A DNA stretch of 16,543 nt, taken from Candidatus Cloacimonadota bacterium (lineage in GTDB: Bacteria > Cloacimonadota > Cloacimonadia > Cloacimonadales > Cloacimonadaceae). Within the stretch, counting starts at the first letter, position 1, and each line of letters opens with the position of its first letter. The notes under the pieces are model-generated. The model saw nothing but the letters and a program-made list of their open reading frames with translations, was not told where the DNA came from and did not search any database. The translations under genes and the position numbers were made by a program. The DNA lies in contig JAQUHL010000007.1 of assembly GCA_028683635.1 (NCBI GenBank), positions 1 through 16,543 of the forward strand, read 5' to 3'. This document shows positions 1 through 6,541 of this stretch, in pieces.

Positions 1-10
1 AATGGTCTTT

Positions 11-120
11 AATATGTCGCCTCCTATGGGGCTCTTTGTCAGGTTTTATGGTTCGTTATACAGGGGTTCCGCTGCGCTGCACACCCTGCCTATGTTATGA
101 CGCCACGGCTGGGGCTATCC
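11..120. repeat. REP-like repeat, one partial and one full copy
   Basis: A partial unit (about 11-37) is followed by a full unit (about 56-120). The full unit has a CAGGG...CCCTG hairpin (61-88) and then a short GC-rich second arm ending in GGGGC (111-115). It is clearly related to the copies at 16241-16306 and 16325-16387, but it is more diverged (CTGCGCTGC instead of CTTCGCTTC). It lies just beyond the terminator of the leftmost gene cluster, which is a usual place for extragenic palindromic repeats. Confidence 0.75.
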
Positions 121-151
121 CTTTTATTATCTGACGATTAGAGGGTCTAAG

Positions 152-174
152 AAAAAAAGCCCACCGGAGTGAGC
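152..174 (-). terminator. Rho-independent terminator of the LruC gene cluster
   Basis: On the minus strand, GCTCACTCCGGTGGGC can fold into a six-pair stem (including one G-U pair) closed by a TCCG loop. It is followed directly by seven T residues. It sits 40 bases beyond the last stop codon of the cluster (214-216), so it would end transcripts from 566-2542 and the 214-615 remnant. Confidence 0.75.
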
Positions 175-213
175 TGTTGAAATCTTTATATTGCCTGGGC
201 AGATCTGATGGGC

Positions 214-615
214 TTAGAATCTGAGCCCAGCGCTGAACTGAACCTGTTCGTTGACAATGTCCATGTTATAGGATTTATAATACGAGAAATCCCCATATTC
301 ATAATTGACATCCATACTTGCTTTGTTTGTCTTCACCAGCATCTGCACAACGATTTTTTCCCCAAGAACAACCCCGGCACCATAGGCATAATACTGTCCA
401 CCCTCTGTTATGTACTTAATCCTTCCATAGTATGAACCTTCACTATATTCATCATCCTCGGTATAGTCGTCATTACAACGAAACAGATTGTAACCAACGT
501 GTCCCAAAGCTTCGATCTTAAAGGCCGGGGCAAGGGGAAGATGATGAGTAGATTCGATGAGGTATTTATTGAGTTTGATAGATATATAGCTCGTCCCTGA
601 ATCCTGGATTGTCAA
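214..615 (-). pseudogene. C-terminal remnant of an outer-membrane beta-barrel protein
   Basis: This open frame of up to 133 codons could start only at a TTG (613-615) that lies inside the end of the LruC gene. Its first 16 or so codons are simply that gene read in another frame. From about residue 18 the protein looks real: alternating hydrophobic and polar strands, a GHVGYN turn, a GEKIVVQM strand, and the terminal FSAGLRF. A final aromatic residue on the last strand is typical of outer-membrane barrels. There is no signal peptide, and the length is about half that of the usual eight-strand barrel family, so it is most likely the 3' end of a gene whose 5' part was lost. Alternatively it could be a short, translationally coupled gene. 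It shares the terminator at 152-174. Confidence 0.5.
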
Positions 616-2542
616 TATACCAATCCGGATAGCTTTGACCGCTGCTTTGAGCCCAGTCCTTGAATTTCAGGTAGCCACGGGTGACCTGGGTTCTTTCGAC
701 TGGATAATCCCAGCTCGAAGCGATGTTTACTGCCCAGGGAAGATTGTTTGAAGTTTTGTAATACCGGTTTTGGGAAGGCTGGCTATCATCATCTCCTGTA
801 CCGAACAAAGCGCTGTTCATGCGGGATGTGGGAGGATACCCGGGCAAGTGGATTTCGTGGCTGCGGGTGTTGTTCACATAGATGAAGGGATTGTATGGAG
901 GCTGCAGACTGAGGGAAGACATCGCCACCGGAGTGTTTAGATTGAATGTAAGGCTGATGTTCACAGGTTCAATCCAGGGAGAACCCACTTCGGTGTTGAT
1001 GAAGGCATTGGACTGTTCCGGGATGAGATCAAAGGCATTGTTGAAGATTCTAAGCACTGCCAGCAGGCCATCGGTTTCCAGCTCAAACAAGGCAGGATGG
1101 GAACTGGTGACCGAGGCAACATTTGAAGCTGAGAAAGGCATCTGAACTGCAAATCCATTGCGGATTCTGGCACCAATGGCCCGGAGCTTGAATTGCATTT
1201 CCACCTTTTTGATCAGATTCCCGGGAGCTGTGATCTGATTGAAGTTATAGTCGATCACCAAGTCGTTGAAATCATAATCACCCTTATCCGGCCAGAGATC
1301 TTCAAAGGCCAGGGTTCCCCAGCTATCTTCCCCGAAAGTATGGTTGTCAAAAGCTATGGCAGGATCATCGGGATAATCGTCAAAAAGGTCGCTCACCCCA
1401 TCATTATCTCTATCCGCCGGGGTATCCATGGGAGGAACATCCCCCAAGTCCACAGCTTCGATGGGATTGACGCTTACATAGAATACGACGTCATTGAAAT
1501 CATCATCCGAGCCATAATCTCTTTTCAGATCCTCAAAACCGATGAGGAGGCGATCGGTAACAGCATCGTGAACCAGGATACTGTGCTGTTTATTGGCGGG
1601 ATTTACTTCCGGATTGAGAGCCGGGATGGAATAATAATGCTGGGCATTGGAGTTTACATTGGCGCGGTACTGGAAACCATCGGCAACGAGGAACCAGCCG
1701 ATGGTGGTCCCAGGCTGGAAAATACCCATATACACCTTGTTGCCTGCCCTTAGTCCACCATCGCTGCCATAGAGGGAGGCATTGGGGAAAATGAGAGTTT
1801 TGGTGCCGACCTGAGCGGGAGTTGCAGGTGGTTGGTTCGAAGGGAAGGTATGGAATCCAAGTGCGTTTTGGTATCCGGCTCCCTCATGGACGAAAGTTAT
1901 CCAAACCTCGGCCAATTCATCGATTTTGATGTTGGTCTGGTTGTTGGTAGAAAGGTAGGAAGGGTGATATTCCGGAACTGATCTGCTTTCCGGCAGAGTT
2001 GCATTGATCCTCTGGAGAAAATCCGCAGATAGCACATCATTGGTCATGGGAGAGGGAACACCATTGTTATTGAAGCTCATACCCGGAAGATAGCTGTAAT
2101 TCTTGGCAGAAGGCTTTTCAAAATCTTCTGTGCCCTTGAGCTGGGAGATCATCCCGCCAAAGGTGTAGCTTGCGCTGTTGTTTGTGATGGGAAGCTCCAC
2201 CGTGCTCATGAAGCCCTGAGCCCAAAGCTTGGTGATGCGGGTGGGCAGATTGATGGTCGTGACGTACTTACCGCTGTCATCAGTGCTACCTTTGGCAACC
2301 GGGACTCCATCCGTGGCCGGGTCTGCATCGAAGATTTCAAAAACGATATCAGATATTGGTTCGTTTGCATTGGTAAGCACTTCGAGCTCAAGATCGACCT
2401 CGCGGGCAGTGTCCCAATTGAAATCCTCACTCACGATCAGGTCGTTGACCGGGATGAATTCGGCTTCTTTGTCCTTATCCCTGGAACATGCCGCCATGCC
2501 CAGGATAAGAATCGTTATCACAAGTATATTTATTATCTTCAT
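566..2542 (-). CDS. LruC / DUF4114 domain surface lipoprotein
   Basis: A 658-residue lipoprotein. The N-terminus has a hydrophobic signal and a lipobox (MAAC, Cys19), so the mature protein should be lipid-anchored at the cell envelope. Residues about 210-355 match a DUF4114-like module with FVHEGAGYQNALGF, the TTIGWFLVADGF segment and GFEDLKRDYGSDDDFNDVVF. An Asp-rich stretch (DRDNDGVSDLFDDYPDDP) follows and resembles thrombospondin-type-3 calcium-binding loops. Next comes the LruC signature GDYDFNDLVIDY, and the protein ends with the SYPDWYIDNPGF-type tail usual for the family. LruC proteins occur in Leptospira, Bacteroidota, Vibrio and relatives. Their function is unknown, although calcium-dependent surface adhesion or structure is plausible. 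A GAGGT ribosome site lies just upstream of the ATG. The gene is divergent from the ECF operon. Confidence 0.88.
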   Translation of the reverse strand: MKIINILVITILILGMAACSRDKDKEAEFIPVNDLIVSEDFNWDTAREVDLELEVLTNANEPISDIVFEIFDADPATDGVPVAKGSTDDSGKYVTTINLPTRITKLWAQGFMSTVELPITNNSASYTFGGMISQLKGTEDFEKPSAKNYSYLPGMSFNNNGVPSPMTNDVLSADFLQRINATLPESRSVPEYHPSYLSTNNQTNIKIDELAEVWITFVHEGAGYQNALGFHTFPSNQPPATPAQVGTKTLIFPNASLYGSDGGLRAGNKVYMGIFQPGTTIGWFLVADGFQYRANVNSNAQHYYSIPALNPEVNPANKQHSILVHDAVTDRLLIGFEDLKRDYGSDDDFNDVVFYVSVNPIEAVDLGDVPPMDTPADRDNDGVSDLFDDYPDDPAIAFDNHTFGEDSWGTLAFEDLWPDKGDYDFNDLVIDYNFNQITAPGNLIKKVEMQFKLRAIGARIRNGFAVQMPFSASNVASVTSSHPALFELETDGLLAVLRIFNNAFDLIPEQSNAFINTEVGSPWIEPVNISLTFNLNTPVAMSSLSLQPPYNPFIYVNNTRSHEIHLPGYPPTSRMNSALFGTGDDDSQPSQNRYYKTSNNLPWAVNIASSWDYPVERTQVTRGYLKFKDWAQSSGQSYPDWYIDNPGFRDELYIYQTQ

Positions 2543-2663
2543 GGGTTACCTCATCTGGGTATTTTTTTTATCGGATATAAAAGCAAGAGCTTCGCCAAAA
2601 ATGGAAATCTCCCTATTATGCTGGTATATAGTGGATTAAGCATTGCACCCATAGAGGTATAAG

Positions 2664-2698
2664 TGTTGTAGTTGCACCGATACAACAATATATTGTTG
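2664..2698. promoter_or_regulatory. Overlapping inverted repeats, candidate operator
   Basis: A perfect 16-base palindrome, CAACAATATATTGTTG, lies at 2683-2698. Its left arm also pairs with an upstream half-site: TGTTGTA (2664-2670), ten bases, TACAACA (2681-2687). This gives three related half-sites in 35 bases of the divergent region between the LruC gene and the ECF operon. It is AT-rich and lacks a T-run, so a protein-binding site is more likely than a terminator. The regulator is unknown and is not encoded in the window. Confidence 0.5.
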
Positions 2699-2721
2699 CG
2701 TTTTCTGCACTTGAAATTGAA

Positions 2722-2750
2722 TTGACAGTTTAGAGACCTTATTTTTTTAA
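2722..2750 (+). promoter_or_regulatory. Possible promoter of the ECF operon
   Basis: A perfect TTGACA (2722-2727) is followed after 17 bases by a T-rich, weak -10-like TTTTAA (2745-2750). Transcription would begin near 2757, just before the folded leader at 2756-2889, which fits well. The -10 match is poor (three of six positions), so this rests on the -35 box and its location. Confidence 0.35.
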
Positions 2751-2755
2751 GCTTC

Positions 2756-2889
2756 GGAGAGTCGAGCAATGGTATCCGCACAAGAAATCCAGGGAACCAT
2801 TGCCTATGGGTGGTGCTGGAAACAGCATTGCCTCCCGTGTTTGGAAAGGCGCAAAGGATGATCATGGCACGGGCAATAAGTATGAAGGA
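2756..2889 (+). promoter_or_regulatory. Structured leader RNA, Moco-riboswitch-like
   Basis: The leader has an eight-pair stem GCAATGGT/ACCATTGC (2766-2773 with 2796-2803), a five-pair stem TGCTG/CAGCA capped by a GAAA tetraloop (2814-2827), and the blocks GCCTCCCG (2830-2837) and GGAAAGGC (2843-2850), which can also pair GCC with GGC. From memory, a GNRA-capped stem followed by GCCUCCC and then GGAAAGGC is the hallmark of the molybdenum-cofactor (Moco) riboswitch. I could not run a covariance search. CCCGTG (2834-2839) pairs with CACGGG (2868-2873), offering an alternative fold close to the ribosome site GAAGGA (2884-2889). There is no T-run terminator, so control at translation initiation is likely. 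The other bases in the gap show no gene. Confidence 0.58.
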
Positions 2890-2895
2890 TAAAAT

Positions 2896-3426
2896 GTGAA
2901 GAATTTTGGTACTCAGGATCTGATTAAGATTGCCATCCTAAGCAGTATTGGCATTGCCATCAAACCGCTGATCACCCCACTGATAAAGACCATTTCCGCA
3001 CCCTTAATGATTCCCGGGGGTTCTTTGGCGGGAGGTTTCTATATGATGTGGATGGTTTTGGCGATGGTGATCGTCCAAAAGCCCGGAACTGCCATTCTGT
3101 TTGGAATCGTGCAGGCACTCAGCGTCTTTGTATTGGGATGGTTTGGTTCTCACGGAGCTTTTACCCTGGTAACCTATACCCTTCCGGGGGTAGTGGCGGA
3201 GGGTCTGGCCTTCCTCCTGACGGGCAAATGGACCATGGTTTCCCAGATGCTGCTGGTGGCTGGGGCGAACCTCACTGGATCGCTATTGATGGGAATGATC
3301 TTTTTCAGGATGCCCAGGCAGGCATTGATGCTTTCTTCTTTGGGTGCCATTCTATCCGGTGCTCTGGGAGGAGCGCTTTCTTATGCAATTTATAAAAGAC
3401 TAAAGAATTTGAGGATTATCGGATGA
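2896..3426 (+). CDS. ECF transporter S component (substrate-binding membrane subunit)
   Basis: A 176-residue integral membrane protein with about five or six hydrophobic segments (near residues 10-30, 37-60, 64-82, 87-108, 114-136 and 145-165). Its size and the motif PGGSLAGGFYMMW (40-52) followed by GSHGAFTLVTYTLPG (84-98) fit S components of energy-coupling-factor vitamin importers. It most resembles the loosely defined YkoE/ThiW-like group, and substrate cannot be read from the sequence. The start is GTG: the nearby ATG codons (2882, 2894) lead into a TGA, and GAAGGA sits seven bases upstream. Its stop overlaps the next ATG (ATGA). It is the first gene of a complete ECF operon behind a structured leader. 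Confidence 0.82.
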   Translation: MKNFGTQDLIKIAILSSIGIAIKPLITPLIKTISAPLMIPGGSLAGGFYMMWMVLAMVIVQKPGTAILFGIVQALSVFVLGWFGSHGAFTLVTYTLPGVVAEGLAFLLTGKWTMVSQMLLVAGANLTGSLLMGMIFFRMPRQALMLSSLGAILSGALGGALSYAIYKRLKNLRIIG

Positions 3427-4343
3427 AGAGAGTTTTTTGGATTTTACTCCTCGGGATGGGAGTTTTGATGCTTAATGGACTTGATATTACAGACAGCCAG
3501 GGTTTTACCAGGAGCTTTGATCTTGCTATAGCCAGAGCCCTACCCAGGGAAGAAGTGACCACGATATCGGAAAAGACTGAGGCAGAAGTAAAATGGCAGG
3601 GATTCCGGCTTAAACCCTGGCTGGACGCACAGGGATATACGGAGTTTGACCAGATCAGAATCCAGGCTCCGGATCGTTACCAGGTACTGCTTTCCGCCCA
3701 GGATTTTGTCACAGGCGACGCCTGGATGATCTTTAGCCGGGATGGGAAAGAGCTCGATGATGCGGGTATCAGGATCATCTTCACCAAGCTGAGGGAAATG
3801 AACTGGATCCGCAATCCGGAACGCATCTCTCTGGAGAAAAGTAGTTTCATGGGCAGACCTTCCCAGTTTATGTTTCTGGATAGAGTGCTGAAGAAGCTTA
3901 CTCTGACGAGCGATCCTGCCCCCTTCAAGAAGATCAGTGGATATTTCTTTATCGATGTGGCAGAATCCTGTTTCGAAGATGGAGAGAGCGAATTCCTTTT
4001 CTATACCAAAGACGGGCTTAGAAGCAAGCTTGAATATCCCTTGCATTTGGAAGGGGCAGTTCTGGAGCTGAAAGATGATGGCAGCCTGAGCCTGAAAAGC
4101 CCCAAAATCCCCGGAGGAATGTGGCTCAATCAAATCGTCTATATTCAGGCAAATGACAAGGCCCTGATCCGGGATGAAGCACTGGGAATGCTGATTGATA
4201 TTGCCGTGCAATTGAACTGGAAAAGCGAACCGGATCTGAAAGCTACCGTCTGCTTTGAGAGTGAAAAACGGGAGATGGACTTAAGCGAACTGATGACCAG
4301 CGAAAAACTCTCCAATCGGGCTACAGGTTTTGAATTGCGCTAA
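3423..4343 (+). CDS. Secreted protein with tandem molybdopterin-binding-like (SUOX) domains
   Basis: A 306-residue protein with an N-terminal signal or anchor (residues 1-20), so it acts outside the cytoplasmic membrane. Residues about 22-138 follow the oxidoreductase molybdopterin-binding (sulfite oxidase fold) pattern: EVKWQGFRLKPWL (55-67), a PDRYQVLLS strand, WMIFSRDGKEL (101-111), and a closing MNWIRNPERISL. The Cys that normally ligates Mo, expected before the W-x-G motif, is absent; the segment reads VTTISEKTEAEVKW. Residues about 175-245 look like a second, degenerate copy (YTKDGL, a hydrophobic strand, LKDDGSLSL, PGGMWLNQIVYI). It is not expected to be an enzyme. Its position between the S component and the ATPases, with an ATGA overlap, points to ligand capture or docking for the importer. 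The domain call is by pattern only. Confidence 0.6.
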   Translation: MKRVFWILLLGMGVLMLNGLDITDSQGFTRSFDLAIARALPREEVTTISEKTEAEVKWQGFRLKPWLDAQGYTEFDQIRIQAPDRYQVLLSAQDFVTGDAWMIFSRDGKELDDAGIRIIFTKLREMNWIRNPERISLEKSSFMGRPSQFMFLDRVLKKLTLTSDPAPFKKISGYFFIDVAESCFEDGESEFLFYTKDGLRSKLEYPLHLEGAVLELKDDGSLSLKSPKIPGGMWLNQIVYIQANDKALIRDEALGMLIDIAVQLNWKSEPDLKATVCFESEKREMDLSELMTSEKLSNRATGFELR

Positions 4344-4352
4344 AAGAATCAC

Positions 4353-5054
4353 ATGCTTGAGCTAAAGAACCTTTCCCTCTTTATCCCTTCCGGAGATGAG
4401 GGCAAGATCCATACAGTTATCACGGACCTCTGCCACTCCTTTCCACAAGGAAGCATCACCAAAATCGGTGGCAAAAACGGCTCCGGGAAAAGCACTTTGC
4501 TGGCTGCCCTGGGCAATGTAATCCCCGAACACATCAAAGTCAGCAGACAGGGAAGCATCCTCTATAACGGTGTGGATCTGGGGCAGACAAGGGTAAGTGA
4601 TATCTTCCACACGATTTCCTTTCAATGGGACGGGCCCTTTTTCTTCTTCCCCACTTTGGAGTCCGAACTTGCCTTTCCACTGGAAAACCAGGGGAAAAGT
4701 ACGCGGCAAATCTCGGACAAACTGGAGGAGCTTCTGGAGATGTTTGAACTTGGCAAACTGAGATCCAGGAATCCTGCCAGTCTTTCCGGAGGCGAGCAAA
4801 AGCTGATCCTTCTGGCTCTGGCTGCGGCTATCGATGCTCCGGTATTGCTCTTGGATGAGCCCTCCTGCGGCCTTTCCCAAGGCAAACTGAGCCTGATATG
4901 TTCCTGGTTGCTTAAGCTGAGACAGGAGGGAAAAATCATCCTCCTGGCTGATCATAACGCTGCCATTAGTAAGCTTGCCGGGACGGAAATCCGGCTGGGC
5001 GGAGATGGTTCCTGGGAAGTGATCTCTTCCGGATCTGAGCCATGTACCGGATAG
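4353..5054 (+). CDS. ECF/ABC transporter ATPase subunit (first of two)
   Basis: A 233-residue nucleotide-binding subunit with every ABC motif: Walker A GKNGSGKST (40-48), Q-loop Gln91, signature LSGGEQ (144-149), Walker B LLLDEP (165-170) and switch His201. It would couple ATP hydrolysis to transport together with the neighbouring ATPase, acting on the cytoplasmic face. An unusual FFFF run follows the Q-loop at 96-99, in the region that contacts the membrane coupling helices. The ribosome site is weak and the gene starts nine bases after the previous stop. Its 3' end overlaps the next gene by 13 bases, a sign of translational coupling and equal amounts of the two ATPases. Confidence 0.9.
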   Translation: MLELKNLSLFIPSGDEGKIHTVITDLCHSFPQGSITKIGGKNGSGKSTLLAALGNVIPEHIKVSRQGSILYNGVDLGQTRVSDIFHTISFQWDGPFFFFPTLESELAFPLENQGKSTRQISDKLEELLEMFELGKLRSRNPASLSGGEQKLILLALAAAIDAPVLLLDEPSCGLSQGKLSLICSWLLKLRQEGKIILLADHNAAISKLAGTEIRLGGDGSWEVISSGSEPCTG

Positions 5055-5674
5055 ACGGCCTTGCTTTTTCTTACAAACAGAGCAGAGAACTCTTTGCAGG
5101 GCTCAGTATCCGCCAGCAGGGAGCGATCCTTTTGTGCGGCGAAAACGGCTGTGGCAAAAGCACCCTGCTCAAGCTTTTGGCAGGTCTCTTGCACCCGCTG
5201 GCTGGCAGGATCAGTTACGACTCTCAGGATCTCGAACAGCTTGGCAGTAAACTATACCGCCAAATCTTCTATCTGGAGCAGGATGCGGAACAAAATCTGG
5301 TGGGAATCACCCCCAAAGATGACATCGGCATCTGGAAACTGGCGCTAAGGCTGCCGGATACCCTGGATGTACTGAGTGAAATTGGCCTGGGCTACTGCTC
5401 CGAACAGCAGATATCACTTATGTCCCAGGGTGAAAAGAAGCTTTTAGCGCTGGGTGCCACACCCTGGCTGATGGATAGGTTATGGCTGCTGGACGAGCCT
5501 TTGAGTGGCTTGGACAAAGATAAGAAAGCCTGGTTTATCGAGCTTCTGAGGGCCAAAATCGCCCGAAATCCGGATTGCATTGTCTGCTCTCATGAGAGGG
5601 AACTGCTCATTCCTCTCTTCGATGAAATCTGGCATTTGGAAAATGGCAGAATTGCCATACAGAGCTTGAAGTGA
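5042..5674 (+). CDS. ECF/ABC transporter ATPase subunit (second)
   Basis: A 210-residue ABC ATPase: Walker A GENGCGKST (33-41), Q-loop Gln80, Walker B LWLLDEP (147-153), D-loop SGLD and switch His184. The signature is degenerate (LMSQGE, 126-131, in place of LSGGE). The two ATPases are therefore unequal, as in the EcfA/EcfA' heterodimer, where one composite ATP site is often less active. The gene is shorter than typical ECF ATPases (about 270-290 residues) because the C-terminal dimer extension is missing; the first ATPase is also short. It overlaps both neighbours (13 bases upstream, four downstream). Confidence 0.88.
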   Translation: MYRIDGLAFSYKQSRELFAGLSIRQQGAILLCGENGCGKSTLLKLLAGLLHPLAGRISYDSQDLEQLGSKLYRQIFYLEQDAEQNLVGITPKDDIGIWKLALRLPDTLDVLSEIGLGYCSEQQISLMSQGEKKLLALGATPWLMDRLWLLDEPLSGLDKDKKAWFIELLRAKIARNPDCIVCSHERELLIPLFDEIWHLENGRIAIQSLK

Positions 5675-6414
5675 ACGAGTCAAAGCCCTTACTTCATCCC
5701 TTTAGCCTGATTTTTATTGTGATTTGGCTCACCAGCCTGGCTTTGCTGTATGAAGATCTCCTGGTGCTTAGCTCGCTCCTGATAATCTGCATCTTGCAGC
5801 TATTTCTCCACAATCCCGGGGCAGTATCCAGAATCCTGCGTAGAGTGCTATACCTGATTCCCCTGATCCTGAGTATCTTCTTTTTCCAAATTCTGTTCCG
5901 CAAACAAGGGCCCGTGCTCTTTGAGCTGGGAGGTTTCGGAATTCATTTACCGGCAGTGACGCTATCCGCCGCGGTGGGGCTCAGGCTCATGATCATTGTG
6001 CTGGCAGCAGGCATCATCTTCAAGCTGGATTTTCCGGATTTCAGAAATGCCTTTGGTCTGATTCGGTTACCGGAAGAGCTGGCCTTTATGGTCTCCTTTG
6101 TGCTGGGATTTTTGCCTATGGTATCGGAGTCCTTTGCCCACTTACAGTCTGTGATCCAGCGCCGGGGGGTGGAGAGCCGGGGATTTAAGGTCAGGATCAG
6201 GATCTTTAAGCTGATTGTCGGCACGGTTTTGGCGAATTCCCTGGCCAAAACATCGGAGCAGGCTATCAACCTCGAGCTCAGAGGATTTCGCAGCCAGGGC
6301 AAACACAGCATCTATCAGGCAAGTGGATTGAGGATGCTTGATTGGTCATGGTATCTGGCAATAGCGGGACTAAGTGTGATTTTATATTGGATTAGTATTT
6401 TCCCCCGGAAATGA
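5671..6414 (+). CDS. ECF transporter T component (EcfT-type membrane subunit)
   Basis: A 247-residue membrane protein with about six hydrophobic segments (near 12-32, 33-48, 60-77, 95-117, 136-155 and 225-243). The long cytoplasmic stretch holds two Arg-Gly coupling motifs, QRRGVESRG (163-171) and AINLELRGF (198-206), where EcfT proteins carry the two ARG-type motifs that insert into the ATPases. The start is a GTG overlapping the previous stop (GTGA). It is the last gene of the operon. With S component, two ATPases and T component all in one transcript, the set is a self-sufficient (group I) importer with no need for a shared EcfAA'T module. Confidence 0.82.
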   Translation: MNESKPLLHPFSLIFIVIWLTSLALLYEDLLVLSSLLIICILQLFLHNPGAVSRILRRVLYLIPLILSIFFFQILFRKQGPVLFELGGFGIHLPAVTLSAAVGLRLMIIVLAAGIIFKLDFPDFRNAFGLIRLPEELAFMVSFVLGFLPMVSESFAHLQSVIQRRGVESRGFKVRIRIFKLIVGTVLANSLAKTSEQAINLELRGFRSQGKHSIYQASGLRMLDWSWYLAIAGLSVILYWISIFPRK

Positions 6415-6486
6415 CATAATTCCCGGGGCATGGGGTGGAACCCCATTCAATAAAGGGCGGCGGGCTGGGCATGGATTATGTCATTT
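6403..6486. repeat. Nested palindromic structure between convergent genes
   Basis: A perfect 12-base inverted repeat, AAATGACATAAT (6409-6420) and ATTATGTCATTT (6475-6486), brackets 54 bases that contain a second hairpin, ATGGGG/CCCCAT (6430-6446). The left arm also lies in the loop of a competing hairpin, CCCCGG/CCGGGG (6403-6428). It overlaps the stop codon of the T-component gene and has no T-run. It may protect or end both convergent transcripts, or be a small mobile palindrome. A further hairpin, AACTTCA/TGAAGTT (6504-6526), follows. Confidence 0.6.
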
Positions 6487-6541
6487 CAATGTATCAAGGA
6501 GATAACTTCAAACTTAGCATGAAGTTGGATTTACCAGCAGT

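Noticed and set aside
2551..2865. A 104-codon minus-strand frame across the divergent region
   Set aside because: It covers the palindromes and the folded leader, has no protein-like pattern and no ribosome site, so it is a chance frame over regulatory DNA.
2756..2889. Cobalamin, thiamine, FMN or c-di-GMP riboswitch
   Set aside because: None of their core motifs, such as the cobalamin box, the thiamine CUGAGA block or the GEMM AAACC/GGGACGCAAAG blocks, was found. The observed blocks fit the Moco type better.
2882..2899. A five-codon mini-frame (ATG AAG GAT AAA ATG TGA) overlapping the GTG start of the S component
   Set aside because: It has no ribosome site of its own. GAAGGA inside it serves the GTG. 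It could matter for coupling but nothing supports translation.
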